This document shows positions 8,553 through 18,887 of a DNA stretch of 39,270 bases, piece by piece; within the stretch, counting starts at the first letter, position 1; the number at the start of each line of letters is the position of its first letter. Below the pieces are notes generated by a model. That model was not told the DNA's origin. It saw nothing but the letters and a program-made list of their open reading frames with translations, and made no database searches. This stretch comes from Clostridia bacterium (GTDB taxonomy: Bacteria > Bacillota > Peptococcia > DRI-13 > DTU073), in NCBI GenBank assembly GCA_028684195.1, contig JAQUGH010000005.1, positions 1 through 39,270 on the forward strand, read 5' to 3'. The position numbers were made by a program, and so were the translations under genes.

Positions 8553-11500
8553 TTAAATCTCACCTACACACGAAAGAAGTCGGCAAAGTATGACAGCTGC
8601 TTCCTCTCTTGATGCTTCTCTTTTGGGATAAAACTTATTATTACTCCCAAAAATTATACCCTTTGAAGATAGAAACTCAACTGATTGCCTAGCATATGGG
8701 GATATATCGTTTTTATCATCAAAAAGTATCCCCTGTTCCTCAGGTAAATCTACACCTTTTTTATATGTGTATATCCTACATGCTATTGTTGCTAACTCTT
8801 CTCTGGTGATTTTTCGATTAGGTTCAAACAGGGAATTTCCTGTACCGTAGATAAGCCCCAATTCAGAAGCAGTTTCTATCTCTTTGGTAAACCATGCCCC
8901 TGCTGGAACATCACTATAGGTTCCAGTTGATTGTGTTCTTTCAACATATAGGCTTCTCATCGCCATTGAGGTAAATTCTGCTCTTGTTACAACTGCATCG
9001 GGAACAAATTTGTTATCACCTTTCCCAAAGATAATTCCTCGAGCTGCCAATACCTCAACTTGTTCTTTTGAAGCTCTATTGATTAAGTCGTCAAACTCCT
9101 TATTTGTTTCAAAAACACTATACTTAGAAAAGTGTCCTGTATTGAAGTTTAACTTTCCTGTTTGCAGGTCTAAAACTCCCCCTACTGCTTTCCAATCATT
9201 TGTCTCTTCATCAAACACACAAACAATTACTTTCCTCTTGTCTTTTATCTTTGAAACATCCACTTTAATCGAAACCATTACATCTTCTGCAAATTTATTA
9301 ATCACTTTACTACTCGAACTATTACTCAAATTAATACTTGAATTACTACTTGAATTAACAGTAATGTTATACACCGATTCAATAGCCTGACCAAAGTAAG
9401 AGCTAAATGCCTCGGTATCCTGATTCAGTCCCTTTTCTATCAATATGGTTACTTCTTCACCCATATCCTTCGCTATTTGTCCCATAATCTTGCTTGAGAA
9501 CAAAATACTTACTTTCCCTGTATTCACTATAAGACCCTTGTTACTTGTCACACATCTTTCAACATCAGCTTTACCTATTTTCAAACCTACCTGTGAAGCG
9601 TCCTGATTATTTTGCACCAATATTTCTACATTTTCGTTTTCTGTTTCCAACTTTTCAAGAAGCTCTGGAGTATTTAATGATAATATTCCCTGTCCTTGTA
9701 CTCCTTGTTCTTGTATAATAGGTACTTTTCCGCTTACGTTAGTACTCCCACTACTATTTCCACTATTATTACTACTTCCATTACTATCTCCTGTTTCTTC
9801 ACTGTCTTCATCATCCCCATCATCCCCATCATCCCCATCATCCTCACTATCCGCTCTCGTCGAAAATTCCAGCACAAAATCTTCCTCAATGCTATAACCT
9901 CTAGTATTTTCCACTGCATTTACAGGTATTGTCATAGTATAGTTTGTACTATCTTCAAGGTCTGATTCAAGTCTTACCAAAAGTGTTTTATCATTAATAC
10001 TTACTCTACTCAATATTTCTTTTCCACTACCGTCCTGTAATGAAATGTCATTAAAACTACTTCCTTTTGCTACTGTTTCATTGAATATAACATTTATTTT
10101 AGCATCTACAGGTGTTTCATCCATTAATTCACCTGGATATGTAAACCTGACCACTGGATTTAATCGGTATTCTTCTGTAGTAAATGAAGCCCTATAAGCT
10201 TCTTCCATTTTATTCTGCTGTGACCCCGTAACAGCTTCAACAGGAATATATACGAAATACTGTTTACCATATTCTAAGTCACTATTTGGCGTCAATACAA
10301 CATTTGCACCATCTATTTCCTTTGTTGTTGCTACTACATTATTATCGGTATCGGCAAGTACAATCTCTGCAAAATCTGAGTCTTGAGTCAAATCCATATT
10401 AAATCCTACTGTAACTTGCTGATTTATAGATACTTCCTCGGCATCCGCACTTGGCTCAACCTTGTCCACTACCAAAGGTGTCCTTTCAATAGCACCATAA
10501 TAAAGGTTATTGTCTATATCAAATTCTTCTATCCCTTCTTCAGCAGTAAACTGTGCAACAATATCAATATCACCCTCGTCAAAATTCATTTCTCCTGAAT
10601 CAAGCATGAATTCAAATGCTCTCTCATCTCCTGATGCAAGCATTCCTGTTTCCGTACTTTCTAATTCTTCACCCTCTGTGTCACCAACAAGCAAAGATAT
10701 ATCTCCACCATTTACGGGTATGCTTCCTATATTAGCAACATGAGCAGTAACTAAATATCTTGTAGTATCGACGTTTTGGCAATCCAAAGCAGTAACTTCT
10801 ATATCAGGCTGCACTACTGCAAGGGAGGCTGTATTATTCTGTGTATCAATATCATAAATACTATTTTGAGGATCAACTGTTACATATAAGGTATGTGTAC
10901 TCATATCATCAGGGACAATCCAATCAACCGCTACATCTGATACCCCTCTTGCAGATATAGGCTGAGCTACTATTTGTGTATCCCCAATTTTTATTCCTTC
11001 ATCCAAAGGATTACCATCATAAAATTCTACTTCAATATTGTTCTCAGTAAACTCACCTTTATTACTAATTGTTGCCATCACTGTTACTGCACATCCAGGT
11101 ATGGGGTTTTGCTGGGACAAGGATATATCATCCGCATACACAGCTAAATCATGTTTTGGTGTTAATGTTACCATGCTTAGATCGGCACTGCCTGTGTTTA
11201 CATATTCCTCACCATCAATAATCTCTTTTATTAATTCAACCCTTGAATATGCTACCATCAATTTGCCTTCATCCGTAAATGCAGGGCTGTATGAGCGGTT
11301 AAAGCTCTCATCATCTGTAAGCCTTATCTTATTACTCCAAATATCATTTTCAGAATCGTATATTGAAGTGTAGATATCCCTGCCACCTGATTCCGCTAAT
11401 TCAGCGAAAACTAAAGACAGTTGTCCATTCCCACTTACTGCGGTTTCATAATCTACTTGAGCATTTTCTAAGGAATCAACGATTCCAGGCTCTTCCTGCT

Positions 11501-14500
11501 GTAAATCATTCACATAAACTATATTGCCCTCCTGATACCATGTCATAAAGAACTCGCCTTTTAAATATTGCGGTCTTGGGTTGGAGTCCTCTACATTGTT
11601 ATCTGTCATTCGCACAGGATTACTCCACTGTTCGTCATTATATGTTAATACATATATTTCTCTATCTGTAGTAGTCTGCATATTGTTATCTTTATCAACA
11701 GTATACGAATATACACCTTCTCCATCCTTATAGGCAGCCGAAGAATTTATTATTGTATCCTCATTGCTTACTATTACCACAGGACTACTCCAACTTGTCC
11801 CATCCCATTTTGAAAACATTATATCATTGGAATCAGGATTTGCACCCAACATATCATTTGCCTTATCTTTAACCCAAACCAATATTCCACCGTTTTCATC
11901 CGCTACCAAACTAGGAGAATGGTCATAATAATTATCATCCGTAAGCGTTATAGTATCGCTCCAATTAGATACTGGGCTACTATATACACTTTGAGCAACA
12001 CTTATTTCACTAGCAGAAATGTATTCATTCAAGGTAACATCATCATCGCATATACAATTAATATTTTCCCATGCCATGAGTACACTATTAGATGTTTTTG
12101 CTATTACAGGCTCAAAGTCTCCGGTTCCATCATCATTAATGAACTGAGGCTGATTCCAATTCTCACCGTCAAACGCCGAAAATTTAAGCTGAGTTCTGTT
12201 AGCTGATGTACGTTCTAAATTATCATCCAACCAAATCATTACCATTTCATCGCCGGTATTTATTAAATGCTGGTTGGAATATGGATATACGTTACTCTGC
12301 ATTACTTGTGTACTGATATTTTCTTCTAGCTGTTCAATCTCTTCTAATTCCTCAGGTTCCGCACTTTGGGTGAAAGGCTCTATAACACTTAGAGATTCTG
12401 CGGAAGCAAACATTGGTGCTTCTAAGAGCTGGGACACTTCCTCTTTAGGCATCCATTCGGTCTGTTCATTAATATAATCCCGAGGCATTATACTAAAATC
12501 TTCGCTTTTTAAATTTCGTGTTTCAGCCAAGCACTCACCCTCTAAAGAATTAAGGGCTAATCCTTCAATTGATGCCATCAATGTTTGAGGCTCACTGAGA
12601 ATAGATTTGTTGGAGGCAGATATTGTGTCTGCCAGTTTCCATTCATATTTTAAGGCTTCCTTTTCCCAAGTAAATATTGCTGCTTGGGCACGAATTCCTC
12701 CCGAAAGTATAGCATATACCTTATACTGGTCTTGAGGTATTCTTATTTCTGTATCAAGTTTCCCTTGCAAATACCCTTCCACACACAGTTTTTCAACCCC
12801 CGCACCAACTGCAGCTCCAAGAGAAGGTTGTAAAATAAGTATCATATTGTAATCGTAATCATTATGTTGAATATCTTCTTTGATATTAATAGTAGTATTT
12901 GAATCCAAACCTACAGTTCCGTCTACATATCCAGGTACAAATATAATAGGTATGAGGAAATACTTTCGTTTTTTTGCACTTCCATTAATATCAACCTCAA
13001 TAACACCATTTGTAAAAGCCCACTTGTTCCCCTGTGTTTTATACTTCCATTGCAAAACTCCACTAACGCCACCATTAACCTCTACTCCGCCAACTAAGGC
13101 AGATTTCTTCTGTTTTATCTTTTTATATAGCTTAACTGCCTCTTTAACATCCTTTGCACCCATTTCTTCCTCTTGAGCTTTGGTTAATCCTATATATACA
13201 TTTACTTCTCCCTTATCATTTATAGTCCCCGTGAATTTATAGTTTTCACCCTTCAAACCTGTAGGGCTACCACCAAGAAGAGGAAAATCTTCAGGTGCTC
13301 CCGGTGTTACAGCATCCTTAATATCATATAACACATCCAACACATATTTACCATCAACAAATCTGACCTGACCAAGGGGTGGTTTAGGGGCAACCTCCAC
13401 TTTTGCATCAACAACACTGGACATACTCCCATCAACACTTACCGCCATAGCAGTTATTCTTCCACCCGGTCCAATATCTTTACCCATATTAAATTTCTTA
13501 CTACCATCTCTCTCGTTATATGTACCTTTAGGAGTGATGAATCTAACATATCCCGGCTCATGGCCTTTCCAGTCCACCCATGTATCAAAAGTAGCATCCA
13601 CATTTACGCCATGAATAAATAATTTGTCACTGTTTTTCATTGAACTGGAAAAATCAGAGAATATCCGTCTTATCACAGGTTTTGTAGAAGGAATATTTCT
13701 TTCTACTACAAATATTACACTTTCTTCTTCCTCCTTTAAATATAGATGTTTTAATTCACTACTGTAGTAATAAGGAGGGTACACCTTTATATCATTATCT
13801 CCAGTAGACAGACCTGAAATTAAGTAACTTCCATCTCTTTGTTTTGGAACATATATCTTTTCACCATTTACTTCAAATCTTACTTTGCTTCCTCCAGCAT
13901 TAACTGTTGAATTTCCATTTCTGTCCTGTAACCATACTTTTAATTTTATATTATGTCTTATAGGTACAATATTAATTCTTCTTATAATTTGTTTATCTTT
14001 AAAACAAAACCTCAAATGGTAAACACCTGGTTCTAACCCATTAATTTCTGTCTTAAAAGTTGTATTACCGTAAGTATCGGTACATTGTTTCGTCGTTCTA
14101 ATTTGTCTTCCATAATAAGATAACTTTAATTCAACAGACTCATCTGCTTGAGGTATCCCTTCCCAACTTAAATTAACAGTATGTTTTACATAACGGGGAG
14201 TTCTACTATACCAACCTGCATTATACCCACTCGCTATCTCTGTGCGTAACCCATCAGGAGTAACTGAAAAGTCAACATATTTAGGCTCCGGTTTTATTAT
14301 TATTCTTTGTTCTTTTGCCACTTTAAACCCTTTACTATCTGTTACTGTAAGTCTAATAGTATAGTTACCCACTTCCTCGTATGTATGATTTACTTTACTT
14401 CCACCTGTCTCTGCATGGCCATCCCCATATTCCCAATAATATTCAGTTATGCTTCTATCATGTTCCGCAAAAAGGTCATCCAATTCACAAGCATCCAATT

Positions 14501-17500
14501 CTACCGATTTATTTTTAATTTGAACTCCATAAGGATTCACCCTCATGTTTGTACTGTTGTCCATTATAAGAGGATATGAAGTAATAAAATGGGATGTATA
14601 TACATCATTTTGGTTATCATCTTCGTCAATAACCGCTCCCTTGGGTAAATAAATACTGTACCTTGAACCGCCAACCCTGTTACTCATTGGAGTAATAATT
14701 AGCCCTTTGTTTTGTATGAACGAATTGAACTTAACTGAGGTCCCATTTTCATTTTTAAATCTAATTTTATCAAAATTGGGCCCTTTGGCTACCTCTTTGC
14801 CAAATCCAAATTCGACAGTAGTATAAATTGCTACATATCTTTCTAAATCCGCCGGGCTTATGCTTGTAATATTTACTTGATTAGACCCGGTTTTATAATT
14901 TAGACTATATTCCTCTGCCAAATTGTCCCCCACACCATCTTTTACCGCAGAAGAAGGTATAGTAACCGTATAGATCGTATCAGGATTCAATATCTCTTGG
15001 GGTTTTATGATAAGTTCTTTTTTGTAGATAGATTTACTTGTTTTAATTTCATTTCCAGCAGTATCTATAAGTTTTATCTCCTCATAATTAACCGATGCTG
15101 AAATATTTTCATCAAACAAAATTGAAATCGACTGTTTAACATTTATACCTGTAGAATTAGGGGCAGGATAAGTACTACTTACCTTTGGTGGTATATGTTC
15201 TACATCAGTACAGAATTTAATTATATCGTCTTTACACCATTTAAATAAAGGCTGTATTGTATTGCCCTGCCTGTCCTTTATTGCTGTCAAGGGAATATTA
15301 AGCTCATACCACGTCTTATAGTTTAGATTGGAATCCAAAGCAATGGTTAAGGTGTTTCCATTTATTGTTTTTGTTATATTTCCATTATATCCTCTTAAGC
15401 AAATGTCATTGTACGCTGTTCCCATAAATATAGGTTCCGAAAACTGAATTGTAATGGCTGAGGTGTCTATTGGTACATTCTTTGATAAATTAGAAGGAGA
15501 TGAACTAATTATTCTAGGAGCTCTAGTATCCTTGGGCTCTACTGTAAATTTAAAGGTATAAACGGATTCAAAAATATTATTACAATTATCTCTAACAGCA
15601 TTCTTCGGAATCATTACTGTATATTGGGTTCCTGTAAGCAATTTTTTCGAAGGCACTATTACTAATTTATTGGGATTGGTAGTATCTATATAAGCAGAAA
15701 TACTTTGGGGTACATATACACTCCTTGTTCTAAAAAGCATATACTTTTCTGTTTTATAATATCCTAATTTAATATAATTAAATGCATAACTCTTTTTAAC
15801 AGGTTCATCAAATGTAATCTCAATATTGCTGTCAAACAATACATTTTTCCCTCCATTGGAAGGCGTAGTACTTTGTACTATAGGTCCTTTTCTATCCGGT
15901 AAAGACATTACAAATAGTTTGAATACCTTTGTCTTAATTACCGAATCCTTTGTAATAGTTGCAGTCAGCATTACCTCTGTATATTTACTTGAATTAGAGG
16001 GTCTTGTTACCTGCCCTGCGTTTGTAATTACAGCAATTTTATCCGATTTCCAAGTTATTTCCGAACCGCAATTTCCTTTAGTCGGTAACGATAAATTTTG
16101 TACTATGTAATATGGTGTTTTATTATTGCCAAGAAAACTTTGGGCAGTAAGCGCTGTCTTATCTTTTTCCACAGTTTCTTCTCCGTTTAAACATTTGACA
16201 GTTAAAGTAAATGTCTTTGTATCACTGGACAAACCTTTAGAAAGCTCCGCTGTTAATGTTACAACGACATCACCATCATCATTTAAAGATCTTGAAACAA
16301 CTCCATAAGTTTTTATAACACTTTCCTTATCGGAACTCCATTTTATGGCACTTCCATTTGCCCCACTTGTCGGCAGTGTTAAATTCGATGTTACATTGTC
16401 TAATGCAGTATTTTTTGCCAGAATTACTGTATCTATCAAAGCCGCCTTATCTGCTAATACTGCTTCTGCATCTGCTTCAGCTCCACTTTGTACAAGGCTT
16501 TTTACCGTTAATATAAATCCCTTTGTTACCGTTGCTTCTCCCTTTGTTATTGTTGCTGTCAAAGTTACTTCTGTATCTCCCTGCGTATATGTTGGTCTTG
16601 TTACTGTTCCGTTATTTGCCACTATATCTGTGTTATTTGAATTCCACGCTATATCACTTCCATTTGCTCCTGTTACTGGCAAACTTAAATCCGATGTTAC
16701 GTTATCAACTCCGCTGTTCTCTCCCAGAATCGCCGTGTCTCCCAATTCCGCCTTATCCGCTGCTACTGCTTCTGCATCTGCTTCAGCTTCACTTTGTTCT
16801 AAACATTTTACCGTTAATATAAAGTCCTTTGTTACTGTTGCTGCTCCCTTTGTTATTGTTGCTGTCAGGGTTACCACTTCATCTCCCTGTACATGTGTCG
16901 GTCTTGTTACCGTTCCGTTATTTGCTACTATATCTGTGTTATTTGAATCCCACACTATATCACTTCCATTGGCTCCTGTTACTGGCAAACTTAAATCTGA
17001 TATTACGTTATCAATTCCACTGTTTTCCCCCAGAATTACTGTATCTATCAAAGCTGCCTTATCCGTTGCTACTGCTTCTGTATCTGCTTCCGCTTCACTC
17101 ATTGCCTGTAACCCTACTGTAGTTTCTTGATACGCTCCACCCTTCGCTACAGCGACCACGTTTGCATTACCATCCGTTGTAGAACTTAATATAGCCACTG
17201 CTTCTCCGTTAACATCCGTCGTTACCAGCGATTCACTAAACGTACCAAAATCACTAATAAATTCAACAGGGACACTTGAAACAGGTGCATATACGGAGTT
17301 TGTTACAGTCGCTGTAAGAGTGCTGACTGATGCATTATCCTTCGGATTTGCTGTAAGAGAAAGCGAAGGAGCCTCTAAATATATATTGTTATTTACATCT
17401 ATGGGTTGATACTCGTTATTAAAATACCATTTTAAAATATCATTCTGCTGATATGGATCCCCAGTAGCTGATGTAAATCCTGCATATACTTCATTAGTGC

Positions 17501-18236
17501 CAAGAACCGCTGATAAATAAAGATCAGTTTTAGTTAAAATTGCACTTGCAGGACGAGTACTTGAATTATCACTTACCCTTATCTCCATGGTCTGTGCTGT
17601 ACCATCATAGTCCACCCATACATGATATTCATTTCCATTTACAATAGTATTGGGAAAACTGGTTTTCGCAATTGACTCAGCTGAACCATTTAAATCTATT
17701 CCTACATGATTATCATCATCATCATTTGTACCTGTTCTATCATTTTCATATGTATCAAATTCAATACTTACACTGGGTTCCATATTGTCAGCCACAAATC
17801 TATAACTATTTGTACCAAGCGCATTTGAACCCATTGTCTGAATTGTAAAGGTAAAACCATCCCCTCCATGCATGCCACTCCTCCATGGATTATGAGGATC
17901 CGAGCTCCTAAACACAAAATATGTACTAAACGAATTGTCATTTCTTAGATAGATCTTGTTTTTTGTAAATACGCTACTCTTTTGATGTATCTTTGCTTCA
18001 TTTAACCTTAAAACCTGACTTCCATTATACTCAGCTGTTAATGAATTACCATTCAACTGTATTTGACTTGTTGTATCAAAAGCATCATATTTTATGGACA
18101 GAGGTGTTTTTGACTCTGCAAAGGCATAATCTGCTCCTGACCCTTTAAATATACCAACGGGGAAATTCGTTAACATAAAAGCCATGATTAAACAAATACA
18201 AACACACTTCTTTAAACATTTGTTTGACATATTCAT
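8553..18236 (-). CDS. Giant secreted surface protein: signal peptide, legume-type lectin domain, invasin/Big-type and repeated bacterial Ig-like domains, SbsA-type Ig-like (Big_5) repeats, PKD, sialidase-like propeller, CARDB-like, Asp/Gly linker, 3 C-terminal SLH domains
   Basis: 3227-aa ORF. Signal peptide MNMSNKCLKKCVCICLIMAFMLTNFPVGIF; lectin GGDGFTFTIQ...NMEPSVSIEFDTYEND...NHVGIDLNGS; repeated STxPSNxSKNVPID...ITIQFSEPI; PKD YYWEYGDGHAETGGSKVNHTYEEVGNYTIRLTVTD; SLH motifs ARGIIFGKGDNKFVPDAVVTRAEF, ELGLIYGTGNSLFEPNRKITREEL, SKGIIFGSNNKFYPKREASREEA. RBS GGAGG. Confidence 0.92.
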   Translation of the reverse strand: MNMSNKCLKKCVCICLIMAFMLTNFPVGIFKGSGADYAFAESKTPLSIKYDAFDTTSQIQLNGNSLTAEYNGSQVLRLNEAKIHQKSSVFTKNKIYLRNDNSFSTYFVFRSSDPHNPWRSGMHGGDGFTFTIQTMGSNALGTNSYRFVADNMEPSVSIEFDTYENDRTGTNDDDDNHVGIDLNGSAESIAKTSFPNTIVNGNEYHVWVDYDGTAQTMEIRVSDNSSTRPASAILTKTDLYLSAVLGTNEVYAGFTSATGDPYQQNDILKWYFNNEYQPIDVNNNIYLEAPSLSLTANPKDNASVSTLTATVTNSVYAPVSSVPVEFISDFGTFSESLVTTDVNGEAVAILSSTTDGNANVVAVAKGGAYQETTVGLQAMSEAEADTEAVATDKAALIDTVILGENSGIDNVISDLSLPVTGANGSDIVWDSNNTDIVANNGTVTRPTHVQGDEVVTLTATITKGAATVTKDFILTVKCLEQSEAEADAEAVAADKAELGDTAILGENSGVDNVTSDLSLPVTGANGSDIAWNSNNTDIVANNGTVTRPTYTQGDTEVTLTATITKGEATVTKGFILTVKSLVQSGAEADAEAVLADKAALIDTVILAKNTALDNVTSNLTLPTSGANGSAIKWSSDKESVIKTYGVVSRSLNDDGDVVVTLTAELSKGLSSDTKTFTLTVKCLNGEETVEKDKTALTAQSFLGNNKTPYYIVQNLSLPTKGNCGSEITWKSDKIAVITNAGQVTRPSNSSKYTEVMLTATITKDSVIKTKVFKLFVMSLPDRKGPIVQSTTPSNGGKNVLFDSNIEITFDEPVKKSYAFNYIKLGYYKTEKYMLFRTRSVYVPQSISAYIDTTNPNKLVIVPSKKLLTGTQYTVMIPKNAVRDNCNNIFESVYTFKFTVEPKDTRAPRIISSSPSNLSKNVPIDTSAITIQFSEPIFMGTAYNDICLRGYNGNITKTINGNTLTIALDSNLNYKTWYELNIPLTAIKDRQGNTIQPLFKWCKDDIIKFCTDVEHIPPKVSSTYPAPNSTGINVKQSISILFDENISASVNYEEIKLIDTAGNEIKTSKSIYKKELIIKPQEILNPDTIYTVTIPSSAVKDGVGDNLAEEYSLNYKTGSNQVNITSISPADLERYVAIYTTVEFGFGKEVAKGPNFDKIRFKNENGTSVKFNSFIQNKGLIITPMSNRVGGSRYSIYLPKGAVIDEDDNQNDVYTSHFITSYPLIMDNSTNMRVNPYGVQIKNKSVELDACELDDLFAEHDRSITEYYWEYGDGHAETGGSKVNHTYEEVGNYTIRLTVTDSKGFKVAKEQRIIIKPEPKYVDFSVTPDGLRTEIASGYNAGWYSRTPRYVKHTVNLSWEGIPQADESVELKLSYYGRQIRTTKQCTDTYGNTTFKTEINGLEPGVYHLRFCFKDKQIIRRINIVPIRHNIKLKVWLQDRNGNSTVNAGGSKVRFEVNGEKIYVPKQRDGSYLISGLSTGDNDIKVYPPYYYSSELKHLYLKEEEESVIFVVERNIPSTKPVIRRIFSDFSSSMKNSDKLFIHGVNVDATFDTWVDWKGHEPGYVRFITPKGTYNERDGSKKFNMGKDIGPGGRITAMAVSVDGSMSSVVDAKVEVAPKPPLGQVRFVDGKYVLDVLYDIKDAVTPGAPEDFPLLGGSPTGLKGENYKFTGTINDKGEVNVYIGLTKAQEEEMGAKDVKEAVKLYKKIKQKKSALVGGVEVNGGVSGVLQWKYKTQGNKWAFTNGVIEVDINGSAKKRKYFLIPIIFVPGYVDGTVGLDSNTTINIKEDIQHNDYDYNMILILQPSLGAAVGAGVEKLCVEGYLQGKLDTEIRIPQDQYKVYAILSGGIRAQAAIFTWEKEALKYEWKLADTISASNKSILSEPQTLMASIEGLALNSLEGECLAETRNLKSEDFSIMPRDYINEQTEWMPKEEVSQLLEAPMFASAESLSVIEPFTQSAEPEELEEIEQLEENISTQVMQSNVYPYSNQHLINTGDEMVMIWLDDNLERTSANRTQLKFSAFDGENWNQPQFINDDGTGDFEPVIAKTSNSVLMAWENINCICDDDVTLNEYISASEISVAQSVYSSPVSNWSDTITLTDDNYYDHSPSLVADENGGILVWVKDKANDMLGANPDSNDIMFSKWDGTSWSSPVVIVSNEDTIINSSAAYKDGEGVYSYTVDKDNNMQTTTDREIYVLTYNDEQWSNPVRMTDNNVEDSNPRPQYLKGEFFMTWYQEGNIVYVNDLQQEEPGIVDSLENAQVDYETAVSGNGQLSLVFAELAESGGRDIYTSIYDSENDIWSNKIRLTDDESFNRSYSPAFTDEGKLMVAYSRVELIKEIIDGEEYVNTGSADLSMVTLTPKHDLAVYADDISLSQQNPIPGCAVTVMATISNKGEFTENNIEVEFYDGNPLDEGIKIGDTQIVAQPISARGVSDVAVDWIVPDDMSTHTLYVTVDPQNSIYDIDTQNNTASLAVVQPDIEVTALDCQNVDTTRYLVTAHVANIGSIPVNGGDISLLVGDTEGEELESTETGMLASGDERAFEFMLDSGEMNFDEGDIDIVAQFTAEEGIEEFDIDNNLYYGAIERTPLVVDKVEPSADAEEVSINQQVTVGFNMDLTQDSDFAEIVLADTDNNVVATTKEIDGANVVLTPNSDLEYGKQYFVYIPVEAVTGSQQNKMEEAYRASFTTEEYRLNPVVRFTYPGELMDETPVDAKINVIFNETVAKGSSFNDISLQDGSGKEILSRVSINDKTLLVRLESDLEDSTNYTMTIPVNAVENTRGYSIEEDFVLEFSTRADSEDDGDDGDDGDDEDSEETGDSNGSSNNSGNSSGSTNVSGKVPIIQEQGVQGQGILSLNTPELLEKLETENENVEILVQNNQDASQVGLKIGKADVERCVTSNKGLIVNTGKVSILFSSKIMGQIAKDMGEEVTILIEKGLNQDTEAFSSYFGQAIESVYNITVNSSSNSSINLSNSSSSKVINKFAEDVMVSIKVDVSKIKDKRKVIVCVFDEETNDWKAVGGVLDLQTGKLNFNTGHFSKYSVFETNKEFDDLINRASKEQVEVLAARGIIFGKGDNKFVPDAVVTRAEFTSMAMRSLYVERTQSTGTYSDVPAGAWFTKEIETASELGLIYGTGNSLFEPNRKITREELATIACRIYTYKKGVDLPEEQGILFDDKNDISPYARQSVEFLSSKGIIFGSNNKFYPKREASREEAAVILCRLLSCVGEI
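9803..9845 (-). repeat. 9-bp tandem repeat (catcatccc) encoding a (GDD)n acidic linker
   Basis: catccccatcatccccatcatccccatcatcc; protein EDDGDDGDDGDDEDSEE followed by a Ser/Asn/Gly-rich linker. Confidence 0.8.
16179..17096 (-). repeat. Tandem ~306-bp (102-aa) Ig-like domain repeats within the giant gene; two near-identical units plus diverged units
   Basis: Equivalent positions 17097, 16791 and 16485 are 306 bp apart. Unit consensus AEADxEAVAxDKAxLxDTxILGENSGxDNVxSDLSLPVTGANGSDIxWxSNNTDIVANNGTVTRPTxxQGDxxVTLTATITKGxATVTKxFILTVKxLxQS. Confidence 0.85.
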
Positions 18237-18301
18237 TCCCTCCTAAAATCTACCTATATTAAAGTAATTTATATTTCTACATATTGAAATATAACATTCA
18301 T

Positions 18302-18363
18302 ATTATAATTAGACATAATTTCAGGAATATCAGGACGAATTTTTGTGACAAGAGGTCGAATTT
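18302..18363 (-). promoter_or_regulatory. Candidate LytTR-activated promoter: direct repeats AAATTCGACC / AAATTCGTCC 21 bp apart just upstream of a weak -35 (ATATTC) with 17-bp spacing to TATAAT
   Basis: Repeats at 18354-18363 and 18333-18342, -35 at 18325-18330, -10 at 18302-18307, all on the minus strand, upstream of the 18236 start. Confidence 0.45.
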
Positions 18364-18395
18364 TGTCTTATGCTACATTAAATATGCTATATTAA

Positions 18396-18440
18396 ATAGC
18401 AAAAAGAAAAAAGAGGACAGTGAACCTGTCCCCCTGTCCT
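18396..18440 (-). terminator. REP-like hairpin that doubles as the terminator of the signalling operon
   Basis: Minus strand GGACAGGGGGACAGGTTCACTGTCCTCTTTTTTCTTTTT: GGACAG/CTGTCC stem plus T-tract just past the 18443 stop. Confidence 0.65.
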
Positions 18441-18442
18441 TA

Positions 18443-18883
18443 TCAAGAAAACTCTTTAATATATTTATATTTACCATTTAAAAATACTTCTACCACTGCT
18501 TTCTGCTCTTTTGGGTTAACACTTATCTTAAATGTAATGTTATCATTCGTATTTTTTAGTACATTTTCAAGTATATCATCGACGTATCTGTAAATTAAAA
18601 ACCTCGCAATATTGCAACTTATCATATTGCCAGTATCACAATTTAACTCTATACGTGGGCTAAAGCGTATTGATTGAACGTACAAATAAGAACATACAAA
18701 ATCTATTTCTTCTTTGAGCGAAACTAAATCACTGTTATTATCAGAGGTATAATGCAAACAATCCGAGAGATCTATGAGAAGTTCTGATGCTTCTTTAGGT
18801 TTTTTTCTGCATAAAGAAACTGCACAGTTTAATGTATTATATATAAAATGTTGCTTAAGACATGTTTTAAAATAATTTTTCAA
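18443..18883 (-). CDS. Truncated/degenerate LytS-type (His_kinase) protein lacking a recognisable ATP-binding domain
   Basis: 146 aa; LKQHFIYNTLN matches the PHFIYNTLN H-box region, followed by LVSLKEEIDFVCSYLYVQSIRFSPRIE; no G-boxes and no clear N-box. Confidence 0.65.
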   Translation of the reverse strand: MKNYFKTCLKQHFIYNTLNCAVSLCRKKPKEASELLIDLSDCLHYTSDNNSDLVSLKEEIDFVCSYLYVQSIRFSPRIELNCDTGNMISCNIARFLIYRYVDDILENVLKNTNDNITFKISVNPKEQKAVVEVFLNGKYKYIKEFS

Positions 18884-18887
18884 TCTC

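Noticed and set aside
16179-17096. Repeats considered as a CRISPR array
   Set aside because: Units are ~306 bp, coding and protein-conserved, without short repeats separated by unique spacers. No CRISPR array or cas-like gene was found in the window.
16345-17130. Plus-strand 261-aa ORF and overlapping 16523-16822 and 16829-17122 Leu-rich ORFs
   Set aside because: Antisense shadows of the repeated Ig domains of the giant minus-strand gene; repetitive composition mirrors the sense codons and no RBS or independent family motif is seen.
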